NCBI RefSeq assembly: GCF_963576615.1
Contig: NC_088711.1
Location: forward strand, 10,286,869-10,350,868
Length of the DNA stretch: 64,000 bases
Origin: Watersipora subatra
Taxonomy: Eukaryota; Bryozoa; Gymnolaemata; Cheilostomatida; Watersiporidae
Reading direction: 5' to 3'
A program made the translations under genes and the position numbers. The notes under the pieces were generated by a model. It was not told where the DNA came from and did not search any database. It saw nothing but the letters and a program-made list of their open reading frames with translations. Shown one piece after another: positions 11,201 to 21,941 of the stretch (position 1 is the first letter of the stretch; each line of letters begins with the position of its first letter).

Positions 11201-14200
11201 GTAATGGATAATGAAACTCCAATCGAAAATCTCCTAATCTGGGACTGCCGTGATGACATTTAATTTGACAGCAACATTAAACAAGACACTGAATTTTGTT
11301 TACACTTGTCTCATTTGGAAGGAACCATGGTTTTATTGATTATAGGATAATTCATGGACTAACCTTGACATAGACATTGCCCACAAGATGGTCACCGAGG
11401 TTGTCACAAACATTCATTTCCTCAATCTCACCGTACTACAAGATAAACTATAAATTGTTTGAAAACTGCAAAAGGTTGTAGGTTACAAAAAAGCAAGATA
11501 GTGCATCGACCTAAAACAAGATGTATAAACAAGCTATTTATGCGAGCATAAATTCCTCTGAAATCACATGATGACAATAATAGTAGTGTGATAATATGAT
11601 AGAGCTATAATAATTTGGCCAAATAATCAAAGATTAAAGGTTCATTCTACAATATGTGCATCTGCAGTAAATTTTGTTCTGGAAAAATCCTGACGTGAAC
11701 AGCACCTAACCTACAAACTGAATTGGAAACCTGTGTGTGGCATACTAAACCTGCGTCATTCATCGTCTTGCAACCTAGATTCTACAACGAATCAGTTACA
11801 TTTGGAAAGAAAGACATCTATAGTCTGTAGCCGTTCTGCATCGTTACCTTATCCTCCATCTCTACAAAGATCTCTTCAAAAAATTCATCAAAGTGGAGCT
11901 GAACTTCAGCATCGCTAATCACCGCTGAAATGAAACGAACAAACATAGCAAACAACCTACAAAGACAGCAACTGCAGCACAGTACCAGCTGTATTGCAGA
12001 CAATCAATATTCAGTGCAAGCGATTCGTCTTCACTAAAAATAACATCCACCCATCGTCGAGACTGATGTTAAAGCATCTAGACACTAATTGAACTAATAT
12101 AAACAGGTATCTTTTTTAAAAATACAATGAAAAATGTTATGAAGCAATTTATCATTTATGCCTAAAGCTGACATGGCAGCATAGTATTAACATTAGCTAA
12201 ACCAAGACAGAAGAACGCCAACTAAATAACAGAATTACATTCTATTCAACAGTCACAACAATGCGCAGAGCCGTCATCAGAGAAAATGGGATGACCAATA
12301 TAAATGTGAGTCATATTCTTGAATATTTAAACCATAACTGCCACATACAACTTTTATCTTATTTTCTAGGTAAATCAGACACGCTGATTCCGATTTTGTA
12401 CTAAAAATAAAGCTTGATCCCCAACTTTCCAAGTCATGAAGGCTTTTTCAAGCGTTTCAACATCCGTCTCGAAAACAACACAATCAGCATAACAAGCTCC
12501 GCCGATAAATATGTGACGTATACTAGCTTTTTATGAACAGAAGTTATGGATGTTTAGTCCGGTTTAGAATGATAGAGATGGGCGTCTTAAAAACCATTAT
12601 TATCTAAATTCAGTCTTCAAAATAATCTCAGTCTTTTATGAAAGGTAGATAAAGCTATTTAATATTGTATATTTAAAAATGTGCTAAAAAAATGCGATAA
12701 TAACGCTAGCTTGTGATAAAATCGCGCTTTAAGAGCTCATTTTTTTCGGCGTTCAGCCTATTAAACATCCTGTAACAAACTACGAGCATTTTTAAATAGT
12801 TTATCTACCTTTCATAAAAGACAGAAGATTTTGCAGGCTGAATTTAGATAATAGTGGGTTTTAAGTGAAGGTAAAAACCTTTATCATTGATTATTACTTT
12901 TTTAATTTAGCATTTTATTCATAAGTTTATCTTTTTGCATTTAATTTTTGTCACATAATTCATAGGCATTGTTTTAATGCTATGTGTAATTACCTGCAGA
13001 ATTCACTAAGCTCATAGGGTTTTGAGATGTGGAACAAATTAGACAGATCACAGTGTATTCATATAAGAATATTTGCTTCAACGATTTTAACACCTAAGAA
13101 TGCAAGTAAGTAGATGTTTGAATGATTACATCTAGCTTTAAACAAAGCCTATCAACTATGTCAGTACAATTGACACCCATTAACAAACTTTCACACTCAC
13201 ATTCCCTTGTTAGAATCTAGATCAAACCTGATACTCAATCAAAAGGATTTAGACGCTATTAATTGGCGCATTGCTCTGCCTATTCAACCTCTAAAATGTG
13301 ATACTTGAAGACATAGATATAATAAACCCTCATATTATTTATTATATCTATGGTTGAAGACTACAAACAACACTATTACGCTGGAAGCCCCTAGAAACAA
13401 CTGTTGTATTCTTATACCTCTATACAAGTTCTCCAATTACAACCATCAGCCTTTTATAATAGATTGTGTCACAATTTTATTTGCCCATTTAATAGGTAAA
13501 TAAACATAAAATCTTTCTTGATCAGGGAAGTTGTATTTTTCAAATTTGAATGCAAATATGTGTGAATTTCAACGACCAAAGTATGAATTGTAACTATGTA
13601 TTTTTATATTTTCACCCTGACTATCCTGTGCACGCAACCTTCAGATGACGTTAGAGCCAACATATACCACTATCAAGCATGAAAAATTTGAGTATGCTGG
13701 GGTTCAAAGTTCTGATGCTAATGGGAATAGAAAATCATGATTTGTTCGATAGACAATGACAACTAGTTCAATGAAATACATATATAATTAGAATGGATAA
13801 CTGGATGTTTAAAAATTATCTAGGATGAAATATTCACATGCTCGAGCCACAATTTTTCAATCACTTCACACAAAGCATACAATAAACATTGCGCTCACAC
13901 GAATGTGTTGATGCTAGCAATACTTACATTCTGTTTGGTTGTGCTGAGGGTTGGAATAGACATTGGGCATCACAATTGTCTACATGAAACATACAAATGT
14001 TGTAAAATATGTTTTCAACAAAATCATGTTTCCAATTATCACCAATAATGTAAAATAACCATCTAAAGCAACTCATGTCAAATTGAAAAACATGCTGGCT
14101 AAACGCAAAAATAAGGAGGTAACTCCGCAAATGGTCTACCTTATACTCACTCAACTTTTAAGCTACATCTCAGTAGATCAATCCAAAAGCTACAAAATTT

Positions 14201-14803
14201 ATCAATCTATACATGATCTGTAACTATGATAATTCCATTATTGACAGTAAATCGTCAGATACTTTTAACGGAACATGTGATAAAGAAGTGGCACTATATG
14301 TTGCGGCCATTTGCTTATCCCTGATATCCCTAAGAAATGGTTCTCGAGTCGACTTTCGATCAGCTGTTGTGCAAACAGAGCCTACCTACATTAAAGAAGA
14401 ATATCCTGCCTAAGTTGTAATAATAACGCCAATTCAACTTTCAATGCCTCGATACATCGTTCAATATACAGTGCGTATTTCAATTAACTCATGTCGACGG
14501 ACTCTACACAATTATACTCTGAAAACTAAAAACATATCCAAATGTAAATAATGTAGCGAGTACCTCACCTGACTGAAGGTTGGCTTGTTATGTAATCTTG
14601 AACACTTGTCCCCATGACGGCAAGCGCCAATTTTGAAATAAAACGAACAGTTTACCCTGAAAACAAAGCAACGTATGATATTTGACACAATAATAATATA
14701 GCACAAATAGACAGTGCTTATTTCTTTTGTTGATGTTTATATAATGCAAACCAACATACTTATCTTTTTCAGTTCCAAAAATTGACGCGAGATATTCCGC
14801 CAT
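8218..14803 (-). CDS. U2AF1: U2 snRNP auxiliary factor 35 kDa subunit (U2AF35)
   Basis: Complete gene on the minus strand, 217 aa. Coding exons are 14760-14803, 14569-14656, 13928-13979, 11848-11924, 11364-11435, 10267-10400, 10085-10177 and 8218-8311. They sum to 654 bp, with all phases consistent. The protein starts [20 protein letters not shown]. It has a first CCCH zinc finger ([16 protein letters not shown]), a UHM/RRM with [20 protein letters not shown] and [20 protein letters not shown], a second CCCH finger ([20 protein letters not shown]), and a short RS tail of about 31 residues ending RRGRSGRY. The family reads the AG of the 3' splice site, in the nucleus, as partner of U2AF65. Two differences from vertebrate U2AF1: the third exon is 52 bp, which shortens the linker after THE first finger (THNKP/FSQ to NPQ), and the glycine-rich part of the tail is missing. 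The gene lies tail to tail with TM7SF3, with stops 236 bp apart. Confidence 0.97.
12584..12866. mobile_element. short inverted-repeat element (MITE) in U2AF1 intron 3
   Basis: The arms are about 70 bp each. The left one begins CTTAAAAACCATTATTATCT and runs through CTTTTATGAAAGGTAGATAA. The right one is its reverse complement with a few mismatches, ending GATAATAGTGGGTTTTAAG. Total about 283 bp with no coding capacity. I could not settle a target duplication, so the superfamily is open. Confidence 0.7.
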
Positions 14804-15215
14804 ACTGGTTTTGGTTGAACGCAGCCGAATGGAGGGAAACTACGATGCCGCTACAAAATCTGCATAAAAGTAGTCTGTCGTAAAACATATTCGTAAGATA
14901 TATAAATGTCGCGATATTCCTGATGTCGCATAAACATATTTCTATTTTCGTACAAAATGAGTCGAAAGTGGTAATTAAATTGTGACCTTAGCTTGACATT
15001 GGAAAGATATACGAGTTTAGCTCAACGTATAGCTGTCTTATCGCAGGCTGCTCTCATTTTTAGACTGAATGGTTCCTTAAAACGCTAGCACTTCATCGCA
15101 TTAAGTGTTTGTGTCTTCAATTTCATGTGGGAAGAAGTGTTTTTAAAATTTAAGTAAGTGTACGATTAAAATGTTAGAATGAGCATTTAAAATAAGAGGT
15201 AAATCACATTTCTAT
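14804..15215. other. intergenic, probable U2AF1 promoter side
   Basis: This stretch lies directly upstream of the U2AF1 start codon (14803, minus strand). I see no coding sequence and no clear TATA box. The U2AF1 promoter presumably lies here, but I recognise no specific sites. Confidence 0.4.
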
Positions 15216-15955
15216 CTATCTATCTATCTATCTCTGTAAAATATCTCAAGTGGCCGCTAGGCCTGTAGAAATAAAATGGAGCATTAGGCATAAAAATAAG
15301 ATCACAAATAAGCATAGACTTATTTATCTAAGTCTGAAGGATAAAAGTATAAGATCGCTTGGTCTAGTTATAAGAGAATCAGATGTTAAAATTTCATCGC
15401 ACGGTTAAAAAAAGAGTGTTTCATTGCACTTGTATTGATTGTGTGTCTGATATTGGAGCCTCGAGTAAAATAGGATGAGTTCTTAATTACAAATCTATTA
15501 AAATCGACCATTAGGTCTTGGCTTAAAATTTTTTGCAGTGTGCTTTCGTCCTTGATGCGTCTTCTCTCTGCAAGTGTTTGCCATCCCATTTTCACCATTT
15601 CTGATGATATACTATCAAATTTTCTTAAATTGTTGGCCCACCTAAAAGCTTTTCGGTTAATGGATTCTAAATCTTGTATACTATAATCAAAATGTGGACT
15701 CCAGATTTCCGAAGCGTACTCTAGCAGTGGACGACACACACTATAGTATGCTGTCCTTTTGACATTAGGAGATGTTTTCTTAAGGGTCCGCATAAGCATA
15801 AAAAGAGTGCCGTTAGCATTTGATAGCATCATAACACATTTTACATCTTTGTTGCTTATTTTGGTATCATTTAATCGTGAAGTATTAAAACTTGATTTAT
15901 ATTTTTGTTTTTTTGTTATTTGAATAATAGTCGATGGCAATCTAGTGGAAAGGAG
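15216..15955 (-). mobile_element. 3' end of a non-LTR retrotransposon (CR1/L2-like), decayed
   Basis: The minus-strand frame 15940-15386 (184 aa) has the C-terminal signature that follows reverse transcriptase in CR1/L2/Jockey-type LINEs: YYSVCRPLLEYASEIWSPH, then INRKAFRWANNL, a MGWQTLAERRRIKD block, and a terminal SFFNRAMKF. The catalytic RT core is absent (5' truncation). Downstream of the stop the element ends in a tetranucleotide tail, seen on plus as (TCTA)n at 15216-15233. A microsatellite tail in place of poly(A) is typical of CR1/L2 groups. The assignment to a named clade is tentative. Confidence 0.8.
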
Positions 15956-16710
15956 TACTTTATTTTTCTTGATAATGTTTTTTGTTGATTACATTGGCTT
16001 CCTACTGTGTTTTCTTTACTGTAACCTATGAAGAAGGCTTTATGGGACATTAATAAAAGCATAAAGTGTTTTTGAAATCATAAAATATCACAAAGTGCTT
16101 AGGCAAATGCTTTGTATTTGCGTAAATACCTTGTATACACTTTATGAGCCCAATCATCAGTCAACATACATTTGATATCAGTCAACGCACAATATTCGTT
16201 CGCATTATTTAAGGCCTACACGTTCCATCAAGATACTAGTACTGATTAGGATTAGGCACAATATATAACGAATATGGATATTTCATATTCACAGCTATGT
16301 TACAATTTCTCATCTAGCTCAAAAGTTGTTACATTTTAAACTTAGTGTTCCGTTTAGAACTCGGAATTCTACCTTTCCATAGAACAGATGAAAAGCGACA
16401 AAATGTTTATATTTGTATTGTACTTTCTTTATTTATTAATTTAATTTTAAAGAGTGGTTGAAAAACCCATTTCTTTCAAGAATAGTTTACTAATTTGATG
16501 TTGGTCATGTTCGGATTAAGCAAGTGTTTATGTTAAGCTGTTAATAAGTACATGTAGGCTACATGTATCTAATTATGTACATACATCTGTTAGTATGTTC
16601 ATAGACTATTTTGGCAAAGTGGTCAAACACTCATCTAAATTCAATAGCCCAGTGTAAAAAAACATGTATTTAAACCTATTCACAAGGAGTTTAGCTATTT
16701 TGAGTCGGGA
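15956..16710. other. intergenic, no recognisable feature
   Basis: AT-rich sequence. I see no ORF with family features, no RNA gene and no repeat shared with the rest of the window, apart from the inverted-repeat arm that starts at about 16711. Confidence 0.4.
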
Positions 16711-18360
16711 AAATATTTCATTTTTGACCATCCTCAAGGTGTGGCTAGTTGTTATTGTCCTTAAAGGTTGACTTGCAACAAAATTCACATTACAGTTATT
16801 TGGTATCAAAAGATTCACCATGTCTTACTCTGCTGTGTTGTAGGTGCAAAATATGTGGAAATTTGATTACCAGCTCTTAAAAGCTCAAAAACGAACAGTT
16901 AATCGCTGCCATCACGAAACTGCTGTAGATTAGAATCCCTTTCCAAAACGGCTCAAATGATATGTAGGCTGAACAAGATGGCTTCTGTTTACACTTTCAT
17001 GCAACCTCATTTGTCGAAATATTTTCACAAATATACTTCACGCATTCAATAAAACCATATCTATTGTCCTTACGCGTCTATTTCATCATCATTGTAAATG
17101 CTCTTACTTTGAGTACTGATATTTTAAAACCTACCATAAAAATTTCTTAATCTTAGCTCGAAGGAGTGCATATCATCCTCTGATTAACATGCCGAGCCTG
17201 TTGGTCACCTGTGATAGTCGAAAAATGCTGTATAAATTATTCGTGCTGTTTGTCAAGAAGTATGGGTCACATGATCAGATTGCGATTAGACCAAGCCGAA
17301 ACAAAAGGTGAAATTTATAAACAATCTATTTCGGCATAGATGACATTTAGACCGCCTATTATTAAACCGGAAACAATCATGTTTTGATACAAGATTCCCA
17401 GAAATTTTGATGGGAGATATTGTGAAAAAATGTTCGCAGTTCATCTTCTTTAGTGTTCTTAGTTGTCTAGAGTTTCTAACTCGTTTCTAAGCGATCTTAT
17501 ACAACCTCCCAGGTCGTAACTAGAATCGGGTTTGCATCATAAAATTAAATATGTAAATGGTATGATCAATGAGATGTCAGTAAGATTATTTAGACAGGTA
17601 AATGATTCGAGGAGTAGCTGCCAAGCAAGACTAATACTGACATGATGTTTTTTTCTTGGTTTCTTTAAGCCTTTAAGGTATAGAACTCCAACCAAGAATT
17701 CTTGCCTTAACATTGACCTACATACCACCAAATACTAGTGTCCGAGAACGTTTGCTCGTAGCTCATCTTTTTTTATAAAGCTGTTGGCCTCTTCCAATGA
17801 AGATAAGAACAGTGCTGACATTTTTTCACAATACCTCCTATAAAAATTCCCGAGAATCTTGTATCAAAACATGACTGTTTCCGGTTTAATAATAAGCGGT
17901 CTAAACGTCATCTATGCTGAAAGATTGTTTATAAATTTCACTGAAACAAAACTGTAAAGTAGCGAGCATCTATATTTGATACTGGCTTTTTGGTAGAACC
18001 CGAAGTGTTTGTCATAAACTTGTGCTACGAGACGTTTTATATTGAACCTTTTATTGGCCTTTCAATTCGCCTGAGAACATCACGTGTCAAAACAATAACC
18101 AAATCGTTTGAGTACGTCAGAGAAATAAATTGATTCCAATCTATGGCGGTTTTGTGAGGGCTGTGATTAACTGTTCGTTTTTGAGCTTTTAAGAGCTTGT
18201 AATCACATTTCCACATATTTTGCACCTACAACGCAGCTGTGTAAGACATGGTGAATCTGTTGATACCAAATAACTGCAATGTGAATTTCGTTGCAAGTCA
18301 ACCTTTAAGGACAATAACAACTAGCCACACCTTGAGGATGGTCAAAAATGAAATATTTTT
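16711..18360. mobile_element. large palindromic DNA element P1 (long terminal inverted repeats)
   Basis: The left arm (16711 to about 16925: ATTTCATTTTTGACCATCC, then AAAGGTTGACTTGCAAC, then CACCATGTCTTAC, then GCTCTTAAAAGCTC) is repeated as reverse complement at about 18178-18360. A shorter relative at 59069-59953 begins and ends exactly at AAAGGTTGACTTGCAAC. There is no transposase ORF, so it is non-autonomous. A second element (17307-17942) sits inside it. P1 ends about 95 bp upstream of the first conserved PEN-2 codon. Confidence 0.75.
17307..17942. mobile_element. Mutator-like non-autonomous element nested in P1, 9-bp target duplication
   Basis: The element is 636 bp. The ends are GGTGAAATTTATAAACAATC and, reversed, AGTGAAATTTATAAACAATC. 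The inverted repeats exceed 100 bp. It is flanked by a perfect direct repeat GAAACAAAA at 17298-17306 and 17943-17951. The related element at 59069-59953 has the empty site, with a single GAAACAAAA at about 59608. Long arms plus a 9-bp duplication fit Mutator-like elements. hAT (8 bp) is less likely. Confidence 0.85.
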
Positions 18361-18424
18361 TGACTCCTAAATGTATTTCGGGTACAATATGTGCATTTGT
18401 ATAAAGTTATAGAACTTTTTATTT

Positions 18425-20163
18425 ATGAAAACATCGCTATCGGCTTTCATTGTAGTGGATTTATCTAGAGCATCCAATGAAGAGAAGCTGAATATCTGCC
18501 GAAAGTACTATTTGGGTAAGTATTTGGGATGTTCTGTGATGTTGGTGGCTCAATATTCATATTTTACATATATGCATCTGTATATATATACAGGTCCGTG
18601 AAAATAATTCTTAAACTATTGCATGGATCTGAAACTAGCTTGCCCATTACAAGCTTGGCTGACAAAAAAGTTTTAGTTACCATAAAATAAACAATCGTCA
18701 ACTTGGTATTTGAAGTTTTATGACGAGCTATGGTTTCTAGTCGGCTCAACTGATGTCTAGAAACTGGCATAAAATCACTTTCATTTCCTTTAGCAATTCG
18801 TAAGGTTTTTGATTAGACATCAGTTTACAACACGAGTCCTAAGTGTTTGGTTTTATTCGTTAGTGCAAAAATAAATTCAGAATAGGGTTCCATCTGTCTG
18901 GAGCAGAAATAGAATGAAGTCAGCTATGTTGAGCAACGATCGGTTTTCAATGTACCATATGGCATATTTGTGTTTCCTCTTTATCCTGTTGCACCGTAGT
19001 TGTTTCAGTCTGGTTTTTTATATAAGACTGGCATTTGACTGAGTTTGTTTTTTATCAGACTTATACGACCTCCTTGCAAGCTACTTGTCCATGTGGCTGC
19101 ATCTATATTACTGAATTCCACTTTTTCATTGCACGTGTGCGTTTGTTAGTCTTTGTAAACGCTATGCAATTTCACATTTTTGGCTGATTTCATCCAAACT
19201 TTACACACATGTGCCCTGTGCCCTCCACCAGTTCACTAAAAATATTTAGCCTCAAAACTCTGTCTGGTTCCTGTGAACCAGCCTTTCAAACACCCACCTG
19301 CTGGCTGTCTGATTGAGAAGGAAATCCTGAGCATCGCCCTGCTTACTGGTAGCATATAATAAAAGTGATAGGTATTGCTTTTATTATAAAGTATATACGT
19401 AAATATGTTATATGGACAAACATGTTTAGAAGTACAAATATATTATAAATATTTATATATATAATATAGGTATATGTATCTATATACACAGTACATATCT
19501 ACGTATATGAATACAGATATACACACCCATGTGCGTATCTATATATAATCTATCTTACTCAGATATTTCAATAAAAAAAAACTTGCTCTATGCTTTTTTT
19601 GGTTGACCGTTTGTAGCTGGATTTGCTTTTCTTCCTTTTCTTTGGGCAGTGAATGCCGTGTGGTTCTTCAAATATGCTTTCAAGACTACAGAATTTCCGC
19701 AACAAAAAAAGATCAGATCATGTAAGTTATCTATGATCGACTATTTGTCAATTAATCTGTTTTATTATCTGTTAACTGGAAGCTCAGATAGCAACATTTA
19801 TATTTTGACTAACTGCAACGTAAGGCCGTACTACATTTATCTTAAGTGTTGTAGATTCTTCTCTTGCTTACGTTGTCTTAACACTTCCTAACATGTTTCT
19901 TTATGGCATATAGTTAGAGTAAAGAAGATGCATTGTCCACTTGTTGGGGCCTTTCAGCACCTGACTACAGTAGTTAATAAGTTATTTATCGTCACTAATC
20001 ACGTAGGATGGTTCTATTTGCAGATGTTATACAGTCATTTGTTGGAAGTCTGATATGGTTGATAGCGTTGATTATATGGATCTCTCTATACCAGCTCAAC
20101 AGAGTATCATGGGGCATCATTGGTGATCAGATTTCCTTTATAATGCCAATTAACAAAGTCTAG
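18425..20163 (+). CDS. PSENEN: PEN-2, gamma-secretase subunit (presenilin enhancer 2)
   Basis: Exons are 18425(or 18456)-18515, 19617-19721 and 20024-20163 (stop TAG). The phases join as LG/A and S/Y. Motifs are NEEKLNICRKYYL, AGFAFLPFLWAVNAVWFFKY (first membrane segment), QQKKIRSYVIQS, and a second hydrophobic segment (GSLIWLIALIIWISLYQLNR), then WGIIGDQISFIMP. The family is the small hairpin membrane subunit that stabilises and activates presenilin in gamma-secretase, the Notch and APP protease. Start: the only in-frame ATG (18425) gives 111 aa with an unusual MKTSLSAFIV extension. Joining an upstream exon ending in A to TGGATTTATC after the acceptor ttcattgtag (18455) gives MDLSRASNEEK and exactly 101 aa, the usual family length. 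I favour the second reading, but the first exon is not identified. Confidence 0.93.
19430..19560. repeat. AT-rich low-complexity run in PEN-2 intron 1
   Basis: TATATA-type purine/pyrimidine alternation with TACGTA interruptions. No other feature is seen. Confidence 0.6.
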
Positions 20164-21941
20164 TGACAATAGACTCAGTTTGTTTCAAGTAACTCATACT
20201 ATTTATCTAATGTTATAATAATCAAATTTGACCTTATTAAGTTCCAATATTCAAAGAGCCAATCACCATATAATGTTCTTATGACTAACCTGTTTCATTT
20301 TCTCATTGATTATAACACAACCTGTATTTATCACTGAACCAAACTCACTTTACTGGTACAACTAATCGAGAGTGAGAACTTAACTCTTCATTGGTGGTTT
20401 AATTGAAAGATGCTGAAGTACTCTATCAGGGTCGTGGATGATTTCTATCAGTGTTTCATTTAAGAGCTCAGCTTGTCTATATTTTGCGGCACTGGTATGT
20501 AACAGCATTGAATAACACATGGCAAATGTAGTACAATTGTTTTTAAATCTTGACAGGTTTACCTGAAATATGGAAAAGCTGCATATGTTACTTGTGCTAC
20601 ATATTCTAAAGTGGTGGCAACGAAACTAGCCAATCATCTGAACTTGCCGGCAAATAAACTCCAAACAAAGTTTTATCTTATCATGCAGCTAAACCTCTTA
20701 TCTACTCCAATACCATGTTTTTTTGTTTAAGTAGGTGCCATACTACAGTGAAATTGTGATGTTTCCAGTTCACCAAATCGGTAGAAGCAATAGTATTAGT
20801 TACCGTATTCAGATTAGAGCGGAACTCGCTCATTGGTGTTGTTGAAAATTTAGCTACATGTATAGATAGCTGATAGAGTAAACGAGATTGATTAATGGAA
20901 ACGATCAACTTTTTGATAAAGTGGGTGGCCCTAAAGTGCATCGTTAGGTGAAGCAAGAAACCAAAATTCAAGAATGCTTATCAGGATAAAATTGGCATTG
21001 GCTAGTGTCAACTACCACCACAAAATGAAATAATTTCTGCTCGTTTGATTGCAGAATTCGCTGTTAGATGGGCCATGGCATAAGGCTATTGCAAAATTCC
21101 TTACTAGCTCCAAACTTGGTCAGTTTTTCGTAACCGACTCTGAGGTGCGGTAACTTGGGCTAAAAGAGCTCAAATAAGTGGCATATATGTCTGTGCATTT
21201 TAAAGGTGTTGATCCCAAATAAGGACTACCAATAGTTCAAGCAGGAGCATTCCCAAATCATTTCCGATGCTAACACTGCGCCGAATGAGCAAGTGATCAT
21301 AGTGTAGTTCACTTTCACTGTTTTAAAAACAATTGTTTTATTATCGAAAAATAGAATTGGTCGACTTAGAGTTCATAAATCAAGTTGATTATATTTATAG
21401 AAGCCAATTATGAGATGAAAAAGAAACTGATCCAATGCAAACTGATGCAACTGTATCTGCTATTCAAACTATGCTCCTGGACCATAGAACAGTTTTCAAG
21501 GCGTGTGTTAAAAATGATTTCGTGCAATATACACGAAGTGGTAGGTTCTGATATGTAACTGTGGAAGTTAAAGGCTGTTTTTGGTATAAATTTTATTAAT
21601 TATTTTGTTAAGTGAAGAAAAAATCAAGTAGCTTGTTTATAGATATGGCAGAATGCTAAAAAAGTCATTCAATTTGATAAATTTCTGCATTGCATGATCA
21701 AATTAGCGAAAGGAAAACAAGTGATCTCATTTCTCTAATTATCTAGGCAGATATACATTATCCAAAAGCTTCACAAATATATGTATAAACAACTAATAGC
21801 AAATGCAATACAAAATTGAAAATCTACAAAACTAGCGTTATTTAACAAAGCTAAAATTTTATAAAATATATGAATTTTGCTACAAAACTAATATTTATTC
21901 GCGCATGGGTTGCTAGCTATTGCTACATATCAAGGTCAGCA
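20164..21941. other. intergenic between PEN-2 and ADA-A, ancestral copy of a duplicated block
   Basis: No gene is seen. Most of this stretch recurs at about 49277-51014 with roughly 90 percent identity by eye and small indels. It therefore belongs to the segmental duplication and is not a dispersed repeat. Confidence 0.6.
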
